Made by a program: the position numbers and the translations under genes. 10,473 nucleotides of DNA from Lachnospiraceae bacterium UBA3820 (lineage in GTDB: Bacteria; Bacillota; Clostridia; Lachnospirales; Lachnospiraceae): the NCBI GenBank assembly GCA_002369325.1, contig DFDU01000100.1:1-10473 (forward strand). The letters run 5' to 3'. How positions within the stretch are numbered: the first letter of the stretch is position 1; every line of letters starts with the position of its first letter. Below the pieces are notes generated by a model. The model searched no databases. It saw only the letters and a list, made by a program, of their open reading frames with translations, and was not told where the DNA came from. Positions 1 through 7,164 of this stretch are shown one piece after another.

Positions 1-294
1 TCACTTAATGCAAGTATAGAAGCTGCAAGAGCCGGTGAAGCCGGTAAGGGATTTGCCGTTGTTGCAAGCGAGGTTCAAAACCTTGCAAGTTCAACCAAGG
101 AAACGACAAACAACATCTCAAAGATACTCGGAGAAATGAATACATCAGTTAAAGATGTTATGCAAAAAATCAACGAAATAAATGACAGTATTTCTTCCCA
201 AAGTGCAAATATGGAAGAAATCAACGCTACCATGGAAGAACTTCACTCTTTGGCAGTTGCAATCGGTGATATGACTTCACATCTTTACTCATAA
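1..294 (+). CDS. Methyl-accepting chemotaxis protein, C-terminal fragment (5' end outside the window)
   Basis: The open frame enters at base 1 and ends at TAA 292-294, giving 97 residues. It begins within the conserved hairpin tip of the chemoreceptor signalling domain (LNASIEAARAGEAGKGFAVV), the part that contacts CheA and CheW, and continues into the descending helix (SEVQNLASS, then repeated Glu/Asn-rich heptads) up to a normal C-terminus. Receptors of this family sense a ligand and control the CheA kinase that steers flagellar rotation. The sensory and any membrane part lie upstream of the window, so neither ligand nor topology can be given. A second, shorter gene carrying the same tip sequence follows 90 bp downstream, suggesting a duplicated or cooperating receptor pair. 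The family call is firm; the rest of the protein is unseen. Confidence 0.93.
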   Translation, partial: SLNASIEAARAGEAGKGFAVVASEVQNLASSTKETTNNISKILGEMNTSVKDVMQKINEINDSISSQSANMEEINATMEELHSLAVAIGDMTSHLYS

Positions 295-317
295 ATTTAA
301 GCACACTAATTTTATTC

Positions 318-346
318 TTGTAATTATTTAAAAAATTATATAAAAT
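318..346 (+). promoter_or_regulatory. Possible sigma-A promoter before the short chemoreceptor gene
   Basis: TTGTAA (318-323) and TAAAAT (341-346) are separated by 17 bp in a very AT-rich gap between two chemoreceptor genes. Each hexamer has one or two departures from consensus, and such matches are common by chance in AT-rich DNA. Read-through from the upstream gene is equally possible because I see no hairpin terminator between the two genes. Confidence 0.35.
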
Positions 347-384
347 AATATAAATAAAACAAATACACTACAGGAGGTATCGGA

Positions 385-975
385 ATGGCAATTAATGAAT
401 ACTTAGATACGAGCTTACTTGATGAGCTTTTAACCGACTGGGCTGCCGCTACAGGCATGATTGCAGTTGTACTTGATGACGAGGGTGGATTTCTTTCCAA
501 CGTGTTAGGATTTTCCAGAGATAACATTGAAGCCTTTGGCGAAGATATAGAAGTTGATGAGGTTGTTGTTGCATCTGTTGTAGGCGGACCTTTGGATGAG
601 GATACTCCTGAGGAACAGGTTGAAGCCGCTTCAAAATTACTTGTATCTTCCATTCAGAACCTTTTGGAAAGATATTATAACAAACAACAGCTTGACGGAA
701 TCAAAGATACTTTTTCCGAAAGCATATCAGATGCGGCTGGATTAATCAAAGAATTGAGTCTCAAATCGCAGGGACTTAAAAAGATTGAAAACAAGCAGAA
801 CATTCTTGCGCTTAATGCTTCAATAGAAGCTGCAAGAGCCGGCGAAGCAGGACGAGGATTTACGGTAGTTGCTCATGAGTTTGGTAAAATGGCACATGAG
901 TCAGGTGTAATTAATGATGCAATCCAAAAAACATTAAAACAGCTTGACACTTCTATGAAGGAATTAACAAAGTAA
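385..975 (+). CDS. Short soluble chemoreceptor-like protein: PocR-like sensory region plus minimal MCP tip
   Basis: This 196-residue protein starts at ATG 385, seven bases after AGGAGGT (372-378). Residues about 5-98 form a predicted alpha/beta region (LLDELLTDWAAATGMIAVVL, later VVASVVGGPLDED) that resembles a shortened PocR sensory domain; this is a pattern judgement, not a search result. Residues about 100-196 are helical and contain the chemoreceptor tip (NKQNILALNASIEAARAGEA at 136-155, then GRGFTVVAHE). There is no signal peptide or membrane helix, so it should be cytoplasmic. The signalling part is only about 95 residues, clearly shorter than an ordinary methyl-accepting domain, with few heptads on each side of the tip and little room for methylation sites. 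It probably joins the receptor arrays of its neighbour or tunes CheA/CheW. It could also be a degenerating receptor, but the frame is intact with a strong ribosome binding site. Confidence 0.85.
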   Translation: MAINEYLDTSLLDELLTDWAAATGMIAVVLDDEGGFLSNVLGFSRDNIEAFGEDIEVDEVVVASVVGGPLDEDTPEEQVEAASKLLVSSIQNLLERYYNKQQLDGIKDTFSESISDAAGLIKELSLKSQGLKKIENKQNILALNASIEAARAGEAGRGFTVVAHEFGKMAHESGVINDAIQKTLKQLDTSMKELTK

Positions 976-1078
976 TTTTTTAGAACCATTTTTCACAATT
1001 AGTACACAATTTGAACACATTTATATGTTAGATTGTACATTGTAAAGAGCTTTTCATATATTTGAATCCTCTCTCCCC

Positions 1079-1128
1079 AAAATGAGTGATGAATAAATCC
1101 CTCCCCGGTTTGGTTCATCGCTCATTTT
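1079..1128 (+). terminator. Hairpin terminator after the chemoreceptor pair, or leader hairpin of the aminotransferase gene
   Basis: A 15-bp stem pairs 1079-1093 with 1114-1128 (arms AAAATGAGTGATGAA and TTCATCGCTCATTTT, one T-G wobble) around a 20-base loop and runs into a T-rich tail (TTTTTATTTTATTT). The wobble pairs only in plus-strand RNA, which fits termination of plus-strand transcription. It lies 104 bp after the chemoreceptor stop codon and 84 bp before the next start. The loop contains CGGTTTGG (1106-1113), the reverse complement of CCAAACCG at 1140-1147, so an alternative or pseudoknot pairing is possible. Confidence 0.72.
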
Positions 1129-1198
1129 TATTTTATTTGCCAAACCGCTTAAGTCTCACATGCAAAAAGCACGTGATTTCAATAAAAATAACGATAAT

Positions 1199-1203
1199 AG
1201 GAG
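1199..1203 (+). promoter_or_regulatory. Ribosome binding site that sets the aminotransferase start
   Basis: AGGAG lies 8 bases before ATG 1212. The same frame is open back to an ATG at 1086, but that codon sits inside the 1079-1128 hairpin, has no Shine-Dalgarno sequence, and the extra 42 residues do not look like part of an aminotransferase fold. The start at 1212 is therefore preferred. Confidence 0.85.
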
Positions 1204-1211
1204 TATTAAAA

Positions 1212-2399
1212 ATGATTAATGAAATGTATAAGGAGATGACCGGAAAAGGATCGGTCATAAGAGAATTTTTTACGTACGCGAATAAAAAAGCAGCCGAGAT
1301 AGGTGCCGAAAATATATATAATTTTTCAATCGGCAACCCTTCCGTTCCGACTCCTAAGGAGTTTACAGAAGGATTAATCAAGATGCTTCAGGAGAAAAAT
1401 CCGGTATCACTTCACGGTTACAGCCCTTCTCTCGGCATAGATTCAACCAGGGCAGCTGTCGCAGAATCTCTTAACAAACGATTCGGTATGAATTATACAA
1501 AAGATGAAATCTTTATGACTACAGGAGCGGCCGGAGCTATAGCACATGCCATAAGATGCGTTGTTAAAGACGACGATGAGGTAATAACTTTCGCCCCTTA
1601 TTTCCCGGAATACGTACCATATGTAGCCGGTACAGGCGCAAAGCTCACTATTGTACCTGCCGATATAGATACATTCCAGATTAATTTTAATGAGTTCAAG
1701 AAAGCCCTCAATCCGAATGTTCAGGCCGTTTTGATCAACTCTCCTAATAATCCTTCCGGTATAGTTTATTCAACCGAAACGATCAAAAAGCTTACTGCTA
1801 TTCTTGAAGAAAAGCAAAAGGAATTCGGTCATGATATATATCTTATTTCCGATGAGCCTTACAGAGAGATAGTGTTCTCAGGCACCGATGCTCCGTTTGT
1901 GTCAGCATTTTACGATAATTCCATCTGCTGTTACTCTTTCAGTAAATCGGTTTCTCTGCCGGGTGAAAGAATAGGTTATGTGGCAGTAAATCCTGCATGT
2001 AAGGACGCAAAACTCATAGTCCTTATGTGTGGTCAGATTTCGAGATTTACCGGACACAATTGTCCGCCGTCTCTTATCCAGCTTGGAATAGAGAATATAC
2101 TTTATACAACAAGTGACCTTTCTGTATACGAAAAGAACAAGGAGATTCTTTACAGGGAGCTCACAAGAATCGGTTATCACGTTGTTGAGCCGGGTGGAAC
2201 ATTTTATATGTTTCCGCGTACTCCTATTGCTGATGCAAATGAGTTCTGCTGGAAGGCTGCTAAGGAATATAATCTTATTATTGTTCCGGGTGACAGCTTT
2301 AATTGTCCGGGTCATTTCAGAATATCCTACTGCGTTACAACGGATATGGTCGAAAAATCCATACCTTTATTTGAAAAACTCTATAATTCATACAAATAA
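1212..2399 (+). CDS. PLP-dependent aminotransferase, class I/II (aspartate aminotransferase-like)
   Basis: This 395-residue cytoplasmic protein has the normal length for fold-type I aminotransferases, which move an amino group between an amino acid and a 2-oxo acid using pyridoxal phosphate. In order it shows FSIGNPSVPTP near the N-terminus, the glycine-rich TTGAAGAIAHA cofactor loop, NSPNNPSG (176-183), SDEPY with the ring-nitrogen Asp214 and Tyr217, SFSKSVSLPGERIGY with the Schiff-base Lys245, and FRISYC with Arg370, which binds the substrate carboxylate. All key residues are present. Substrate cannot be read from sequence; aspartate, alanine or aromatic substrates are all possible. It stands alone between a hairpin (1079-1128) and the promoter at 2404-2432. 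The leader is 130 bases or more, and the hairpin in it may contribute to control. Confidence 0.93.
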   Translation: MINEMYKEMTGKGSVIREFFTYANKKAAEIGAENIYNFSIGNPSVPTPKEFTEGLIKMLQEKNPVSLHGYSPSLGIDSTRAAVAESLNKRFGMNYTKDEIFMTTGAAGAIAHAIRCVVKDDDEVITFAPYFPEYVPYVAGTGAKLTIVPADIDTFQINFNEFKKALNPNVQAVLINSPNNPSGIVYSTETIKKLTAILEEKQKEFGHDIYLISDEPYREIVFSGTDAPFVSAFYDNSICCYSFSKSVSLPGERIGYVAVNPACKDAKLIVLMCGQISRFTGHNCPPSLIQLGIENILYTTSDLSVYEKNKEILYRELTRIGYHVVEPGGTFYMFPRTPIADANEFCWKAAKEYNLIIVPGDSFNCPGHFRISYCVTTDMVEKSIPLFEKLYNSYK

Positions 2400-2403
2400 A
2401 TCA

Positions 2404-2432
2404 TTGTTTTTTACGGATTTATTTTGTATAAT
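2404..2432 (+). promoter_or_regulatory. Sigma-A-type promoter for the malQ operon
   Basis: TTGTTT (2404-2409), a 17-bp spacer and a perfect TATAAT (2427-2432) lie just after the aminotransferase stop codon. Transcription would begin near 2439, leaving a leader of about 87 bases before malQ. No hairpin terminator is visible between the two genes, so some read-through from the aminotransferase gene may also occur. Confidence 0.65.
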
Positions 2433-2525
2433 CTAATTTGTATGTTTAATTAAGAAAAGATAAATTAAGGTATAAGATTTGACTGCATTGAAGATGACTT
2501 ATGCCAATTATGGGAGGACTTAAAA

Positions 2526-4070
2526 ATGGCAGAACCTATGATTACGGGTTTTAGAGAAAAAAAGCCAAAACGATATACAGGAATTTTATTGCACCCTACT
2601 TCATTTCCGGGTCCTTACGGAATCGGAGAATTGGGAAAAGGTGCATATGATTTTATAGATTTTTTGGAGCGCTCGGGTCTTAACACCTGGCAGGTGCTTC
2701 CGCTGGGACATACAGGTTTCGGCGATTCACCTTATCAGCCTTTTTCCGCATTTGCCGGACAGCCGCTTATTATAAGTCTTGATCACCTGAAGGAATTGAA
2801 GCTTTTATATGACAGCGACTTTCACAATATGCCTCAATGGAATCCTGAGCAGGTTAATTACGGCGAGCTGATTGCTTTTAAGACACCGCTTTTAAAAATC
2901 GCATATGAAAGATTTACCGATAAAAACATAGATGACGGTGTATCAACCAGCAAGGAACTTATGGACAGCTACGATAGCTTTTGCAAGGAGAATGCCTACT
3001 GGCTCGATGATTATGCTTTGTTTATGGCAGGTAAGGATTATCATAACGGTATGCCTTGGTATATGTGGGAGGACGATTTAAAGAAGCCGACCAAAAAGCA
3101 AAAAGAAAAGTGGATTGCCAAGCTTTCCGATGAAATCAATTATTATAAATTCATCCAATTTTTATTTAATATCGAATGGGTTAAGCTTAAGAAATATGCC
3201 AACGACAAAGGCATCTCAATAGTCGGAGATATTCCTATATTTATGGCCTGGGACAGTGTTGATGTATGGGCCAATCAAAAGCTTTTCCTTTTGGACAGTG
3301 ACGGATATCCGACTGTTGTCGCAGGTGTACCGCCTGATTATTTCTCGGCAACCGGACAGCTTTGGGGCAATCCTCTTTACAACTGGAAAAAGCATACGGA
3401 AACAGGTTACGAATGGTGGCTTAACCGTATCAAGTACCAGCTTACTCTGGCTGATTTTTTACGTATAGACCACTTCAGAGGTTTTGATAAATTCTGGGCA
3501 GTTCCTTATGGCGAGGAAACAGCCATAAACGGAAAATGGGTCGAGGCTCCGGGTGTAAACTTCTTTACACAGCTTGAAGCAACTCTCGGTTATCATCTTC
3601 CGATTATTGCCGAAGACTTGGGAGAAATCGATGCTTCCGTTGCGGAACTCAGAGATAAATTTGGTCTTCCGGGTATGAAGATACTTCAATTTGCTTTTGA
3701 GAACCCACATGAAAACGATTTTCTTCCTCACAACTTTATAAGGAATTGTGTATGCTATACCGGAACTCACGATAATGATACAACTCTCGGCTGGTATAAT
3801 CATGCATACGAGGCTTCAAAAGATAAATTAAGACGTTATTTTTCAACCGACGGAAATGATATATGCTGGATTTTGATAAGAGCCTGCTTCGGATCGGTTG
3901 CAAATATGGCAATTGTACCTATGCAGGATGTGCTCTGTCTTGATTCATGGGCACGTTTTAACAAGCCGGGCGTAGGCGAAGGCAACTGGGCTTGGCGTTA
4001 TAAGCAGGAGGCTCTTACAAACGAGCTTTCGGCAAGGCTTTATGAAACTTGTAAAATGTATGGAAGATAA
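2526..4070 (+). CDS. malQ: 4-alpha-glucanotransferase (amylomaltase, GH77)
   Basis: The enzyme transfers alpha-1,4-glucan segments between maltodextrins, releasing glucose, in cytoplasmic maltodextrin or glycogen metabolism. At 514 residues it has the normal length of bacterial amylomaltases. Visible family blocks are the N-terminal LHPTSFPGPYGIGELG, GDSPYQPFSAFAGQPL (from residue 66), GDIPIFMAWDSVDVWA, LWGNPLYNW, LRIDHFRGF with the nucleophile Asp315, IIAEDLG with the acid/base Glu363, and GTHDND with the transition-state-stabilising Asp416. All three catalytic acids are intact. GGGAGG (2512-2517) precedes ATG 2526. There are no maltose-regulon neighbours such as a glycogen phosphorylase or a transporter in the window; the next gene, 14 bp on, is a lipid acyltransferase, so the pairing looks like housekeeping transcription rather than a sugar-specific operon. 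Confidence 0.97.
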   Translation: MAEPMITGFREKKPKRYTGILLHPTSFPGPYGIGELGKGAYDFIDFLERSGLNTWQVLPLGHTGFGDSPYQPFSAFAGQPLIISLDHLKELKLLYDSDFHNMPQWNPEQVNYGELIAFKTPLLKIAYERFTDKNIDDGVSTSKELMDSYDSFCKENAYWLDDYALFMAGKDYHNGMPWYMWEDDLKKPTKKQKEKWIAKLSDEINYYKFIQFLFNIEWVKLKKYANDKGISIVGDIPIFMAWDSVDVWANQKLFLLDSDGYPTVVAGVPPDYFSATGQLWGNPLYNWKKHTETGYEWWLNRIKYQLTLADFLRIDHFRGFDKFWAVPYGEETAINGKWVEAPGVNFFTQLEATLGYHLPIIAEDLGEIDASVAELRDKFGLPGMKILQFAFENPHENDFLPHNFIRNCVCYTGTHDNDTTLGWYNHAYEASKDKLRRYFSTDGNDICWILIRACFGSVANMAIVPMQDVLCLDSWARFNKPGVGEGNWAWRYKQEALTNELSARLYETCKMYGR

Positions 4071-4084
4071 TATGGAGTGATTAT

Positions 4085-4837
4085 ATGAAAACTGCAATAG
4101 CATATATAGTACTGTTTTTCTCATCATTTTTTATAGTACCGTATCATTGGTATATACAAAAGCTTTCAAAAACAAATCCCGAGGAAGCATGGGAAAGAGC
4201 TTATAAACTCATACGATGGTTCTTCAATTGTGAATTGAAGCTTGTAGGTTGTAAAATGACGGTTCTCGGCCAGGAAAATATACCAAAGGATCAGGCCTGT
4301 TTATTTGTAGGTAATCATAGAAGTTTCTTTGATATACTTATTTCTCATAACTCAACCGGAAAGCCGGCAGGCTTTATCTCAAAGGATTCCATGAAAAAGG
4401 TTCCTTTACTACGTCTTTATATGAGAGATATGGGAAGCCTTTTCCTTGAAAGAGACAACATAAAGCAGGGACTTGAAACCATAAACAAAGGTGCGGAGTA
4501 TCTCAAGCAGGGACATTCCATGATACTTTTCCCTGAGGGTCACAGAAACCAGACAGACAATCTTCTCCCATTCAGAGAAGGCGGTTATAAAATGGCCGAC
4601 AAATCCGGTTGCCCGATTGTTCCGTTTACAATCACCGGAAGTGAAATGCTTAAGGAGTCCGCTCCGGGCAAGAAAATTTCAAAAGCTCATGTCGTAATAG
4701 AATACGGCAAGCCTATATATCCAAATGATTATCAGGGTAAAGCAAGAAAAGAAAAATATAAAGAAATCCCTGAAATCATTACAGCTATGAGAGCCTCTCA
4801 TAAACATATATTAAAGCAGAATCAGGAGGAAAAATAA
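4085..4837 (+). CDS. plsC: 1-acyl-sn-glycerol-3-phosphate acyltransferase (PlsC family)
   Basis: This 250-residue protein has one N-terminal membrane helix (about residues 3-21) and then the acyltransferase domain. The catalytic HX4D motif is NHRSFFD (His78, Asp83), and the glycerol-phosphate binding motif is FPEGHR (149-154). Members add the second acyl chain to lysophosphatidic acid to form phosphatidic acid at the inner face of the cytoplasmic membrane. Length and motif spacing are typical. The start is ATG 4085, preceded by GGAG within the 14-bp gap after malQ, and the next gene starts one base after the stop codon, so co-translation in an operon is likely. Substrate range within the family, for example acylation of other lysolipids, cannot be excluded. 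Confidence 0.92.
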   Translation: MKTAIAYIVLFFSSFFIVPYHWYIQKLSKTNPEEAWERAYKLIRWFFNCELKLVGCKMTVLGQENIPKDQACLFVGNHRSFFDILISHNSTGKPAGFISKDSMKKVPLLRLYMRDMGSLFLERDNIKQGLETINKGAEYLKQGHSMILFPEGHRNQTDNLLPFREGGYKMADKSGCPIVPFTITGSEMLKESAPGKKISKAHVVIEYGKPIYPNDYQGKARKEKYKEIPEIITAMRASHKHILKQNQEEK

Positions 4838-4838
4838 T

Positions 4839-5444
4839 ATGCCTTGGTGGGGAATATTACTTTTAGTTATATTTATAGCCATAGTTATTTTGGTTGTATT
4901 ATACAAAGTCGGAGACAAACTCCAAAAGAAACAGATTGAACAAAAAGAGCAAATGGCAGATGCGGCACAACCCGCGACTATGCTTATCATAGATAAAAAA
5001 TATCTGCCCATGAAAGATGCAGGACTTCCAAAAATGGTTATGGAACAGACTCCTAAGAAGTACCACAAGGCAAAGCTCCCTATCGTTAAAGCAAAGGTCG
5101 GACCTCAGATAATGAACTTCATCTGTGATGATGCAATATTTGAAGATGTTCCTACCAAGGGTGAAGTTAAAGCCATGGTAAGCGGAATCTACATTGTAAG
5201 TGTAAAGAGTGTCCGCGGTAAGAAAAAGAATGTTGCCGTTGAAGAAGAAACAAACGGAAAAAAGAAGAAAAAGAGTATGCGTCAGCGTATGCAGCAACGT
5301 CAGGCCGAATATCAAAAGCAGATTAATGATGAGATATTGGCCAAAAAGCAGAATAAAGCCAAGGGCATAACTCAGGAAAAGACCAAAGAGCAGATTAAGA
5401 AAGAAAAAGAAAGAGCAAAGAAGATTAAAGATGGAATCAAATAA
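4839..5444 (+). CDS. Unknown membrane-anchored Lys-rich protein
   Basis: I do not recognise a named family. The 201-residue protein starts at ATG 4839 with AGGAGG at 4824-4829 inside the end of plsC. Residues 4-23 form one membrane helix (WGILLLVIFIAIVILVVLYK) and the positive-inside rule places the remainder in the cytoplasm. A Gln/Lys-rich linker (25-45) leads to a probable small folded region (about 47-125, including MLIIDKKYLPMKDAGLPKMV and later DDAIFEDVPTKGEV). The C-terminal 75 residues are very basic and predicted helical, with a KKKKKSMRQRMQQRQ stretch at 141-155 and long K/E alternation, suggesting a coiled coil or contact with nucleic acid or acidic lipid headgroups. Its last 14 bases overlap the start of the protease gene, so the two are probably translationally coupled and may act together at the membrane. 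Confidence 0.85.
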   Translation: MPWWGILLLVIFIAIVILVVLYKVGDKLQKKQIEQKEQMADAAQPATMLIIDKKYLPMKDAGLPKMVMEQTPKKYHKAKLPIVKAKVGPQIMNFICDDAIFEDVPTKGEVKAMVSGIYIVSVKSVRGKKKNVAVEEETNGKKKKKSMRQRMQQRQAEYQKQINDEILAKKQNKAKGITQEKTKEQIKKEKERAKKIKDGIK

Positions 5445-6273
5445 CAGGATTAAAAATATCATCAAAATATTTGTACCATTAATAATTGCCATGCTCATAC
5501 AGGTTGTTGTAACATTTGCGGATATAGTCGGCATTTTTGTAATTAATTGCATGTCAAACCAAAAAACGGAGGCTTCAAAGTCAATTGAAACAATTATGTC
5601 TCAGGATTACACACAACCTATGAATCAAGCACTTATATCAGCAGTCCAGTTTTCATTATTTATACTAATTTTCGGGATTATGCTATATAAAATTAAAAAG
5701 CCTTCTGTTAAAGAAGGCTTTTTTAACATTATTAAGCCACCGATAATTATTTTCCTTATAATGGGCGGCATAGCAGGGCAATTTATGGTAGACGGATGTC
5801 TTGCATTACTCAGGCCTGTATTTAAGACAGCCTTTGAAAAATATGACAAGCTTATTTCAAACGTAACGGGTGTTTCGACTTCGTGGCTGATGCTTCTTAC
5901 GGTATTTATTATTTCACCGATTGCCGAAGAAATTCTTTTTCGGGGTCTCGTAATGACATATTCAAAGCGTGTAATGTCTGCAGTACCTGCGGTAGTACTT
6001 CAGGCTCTCCTGTTTGGCGTATATCATGGTAATATAATCCAGGGAACATATGCATTTTTAATGGGTGTTTTACTCGGATTTATAGTGCACAAAACAGATA
6101 ACCTTACAACAAGCATAGTATTTCATATCGCACTGAATGTAAGTATTCTTGTCGTACCCGGAAGTCTTCTTAAGAAGACATCTTCCACTATTTTGACAAC
6201 TGTCATATCTGCTGTTATACTTACAATATGTATGATTTTTATTTTTAAAAAGACCAAGAAACAGGAAATATAA
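5431..6273 (+). CDS. CPBP-family intramembrane glutamic protease (CAAX/Abi type)
   Basis: This 280-residue polytopic membrane protein has hydrophobic segments near 10-38, 72-87, 104-120, 150-165, 184-197, 206-219, 226-244 and 253-272. The three hallmark motifs of the CPBP (Abi/CAAX protease) family are present: EEILFRG with Glu166, Glu167 and Arg171; FGVYHGN with His199; and HIALN with His232 and Asn236. Relatives cleave prenylated proteins in eukaryotes and act in bacteriocin immunity or membrane-protein processing in bacteria; the substrate here is unknown. ATG 5431 overlaps the preceding gene by 14 bp and has only an A/G-rich weak ribosome binding site, so translation probably depends on ribosomes finishing the upstream gene. 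Codons 89-98 encode a terminator-like hairpin (see 5695-5724). The frame is full length. Confidence 0.9.
   Translation: MESNNRIKNIIKIFVPLIIAMLIQVVVTFADIVGIFVINCMSNQKTEASKSIETIMSQDYTQPMNQALISAVQFSLFILIFGIMLYKIKKPSVKEGFFNIIKPPIIIFLIMGGIAGQFMVDGCLALLRPVFKTAFEKYDKLISNVTGVSTSWLMLLTVFIISPIAEEILFRGLVMTYSKRVMSAVPAVVLQALLFGVYHGNIIQGTYAFLMGVLLGFIVHKTDNLTTSIVFHIALNVSILVVPGSLLKKTSSTILTTVISAVILTICMIFIFKKTKKQEI
5695..5724 (+). terminator. Terminator-like hairpin inside the CPBP protease coding region
   Basis: AAAAAGCCTTC (5695-5705) and GAAGGCTTTTT (5713-5723) form a perfect 11-bp stem around a 7-base loop, and the 3' side ends in six T residues (5719-5724). That is the structure of an intrinsic terminator, with an A-run that also allows function on the other strand. 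It encodes codons 89-98 (K-K-P-S-V-K-E-G-F-F), between the second and third predicted membrane helices. Translating ribosomes would normally prevent it folding; if translation falters, it should stop transcription before murI and the following genes. Confidence 0.6.
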
Positions 6274-6348
6274 GTAGCAGGCGGCCACTTCTGCAGTGTA
6301 CTTATTCCTATACTTATATTTTCATATCTTATTAAGGGAGACCAGTAT

Positions 6349-7149
6349 ATGAATTCCATAGGTGTTTTTGATTCGGGCGTCGGCGGTTTGACCGTGGTAC
6401 GCGAGCTGATGCGACAGCTTCCAAGTGAAAATGTTACTTATTTTGGAGATACCGCAAGAGTTCCTTACGGTAGCAAATCAAAAAATACAATACTAAAATT
6501 TTCAAGACAGATTGTAAGATTTTTACGCACAAAAGATGTCAAAGCAATTGTAGTTGCCTGCAATACCGCAAGTGCTCTTGCTCTTGAAGATATGCGTGAT
6601 GAAATAGATATACCCGTAATAGGTGTTGTAAGACCCGGTGCCAAAATGGCAGTTACAAAAACAAAAACAAAGCATGTCGGTATAATCGCCACAGAAGCAA
6701 CCATTAAATCCGGCATTTATACCGATTACATAAGACAACTAGACGAAGATGTAACCGTTATCGGAAAAGCGTGTCCGTTATTTGTCCCTCTTGTTGAGGA
6801 AGGGCTTCTTGAAGATAGAATTACCGATGATATGATAGACAGATATTTATCGGATTTAAAGCCTTACGGAATAGACAGTCTGATACTCGGCTGTACTCAT
6901 TATCCGCTTCTTTTTAACCCGATAAAGCGTTATATGGGCGATAAGGTAACACTTATTAACCCGGCCTACGAAACAGCCAAGGAATTAAAACAGATTCTCG
7001 ACGAAAAAGGACTATTAAACAGTCGCAGCAATATTCCTTCATATGAGTTTTACGTAAGTGACGGAATGGATAAATTTAAAGCCTTTGCTGACAGGGTTCT
7101 TCCTATAAATGTTGAAACAGTAAATGTAATTGATATTGAAAGCTATTAG
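6349..7149 (+). CDS. murI: Glutamate racemase
   Basis: This enzyme converts L-glutamate to D-glutamate for peptidoglycan precursors in the cytoplasm. At 266 residues the length is typical. It begins with the family signature IGVFDSGVGGLTVVREL (Asp8), then TYFGDTARVPYGSKS, VVACNTASA with catalytic Cys71, and LGCTHYPLL with catalytic Cys182. Both cysteines of the two-base mechanism are present. AAGGGAG lies a few bases before ATG 6349. A 75-bp gap separates it from the protease gene; it contains a weak imperfect hairpin but no convincing promoter, so murI is probably cotranscribed with the upstream genes. The DUF1934 gene follows after 15 bp. Confidence 0.97.
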   Translation: MNSIGVFDSGVGGLTVVRELMRQLPSENVTYFGDTARVPYGSKSKNTILKFSRQIVRFLRTKDVKAIVVACNTASALALEDMRDEIDIPVIGVVRPGAKMAVTKTKTKHVGIIATEATIKSGIYTDYIRQLDEDVTVIGKACPLFVPLVEEGLLEDRITDDMIDRYLSDLKPYGIDSLILGCTHYPLLFNPIKRYMGDKVTLINPAYETAKELKQILDEKGLLNSRSNIPSYEFYVSDGMDKFKAFADRVLPINVETVNVIDIESY

Positions 7150-7164
7150 AATACGAGGTAATTA

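Noticed and set aside
336..653. Minus-strand open frame with Ser/Thr-rich product opposite the short chemoreceptor gene
   Set aside because: It is a shadow of the real gene; low-complexity composition and no ribosome binding site.
1086..1211. In-frame N-terminal extension of the aminotransferase from ATG 1086
   Set aside because: The codon lies inside a terminator-like hairpin, has no ribosome binding site, and the added 42 residues do not resemble the family. ATG 1212 has AGGAG at good spacing.
6164..6179. 16-bp perfect palindrome GTCTTCTTAAGAAGAC in the protease gene
   Set aside because: It encodes an ordinary Ser-Leu-Leu-Lys-Lys-Thr stretch, has no loop or T-run, and lies far from any promoter; chance is the simpler explanation.
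6274..6348. Separate murI promoter in the 75-bp gap
   Set aside because: A TATACT-like hexamer is present but nothing close to a -35 box lies at 16-18 bp, so it cannot be supported.
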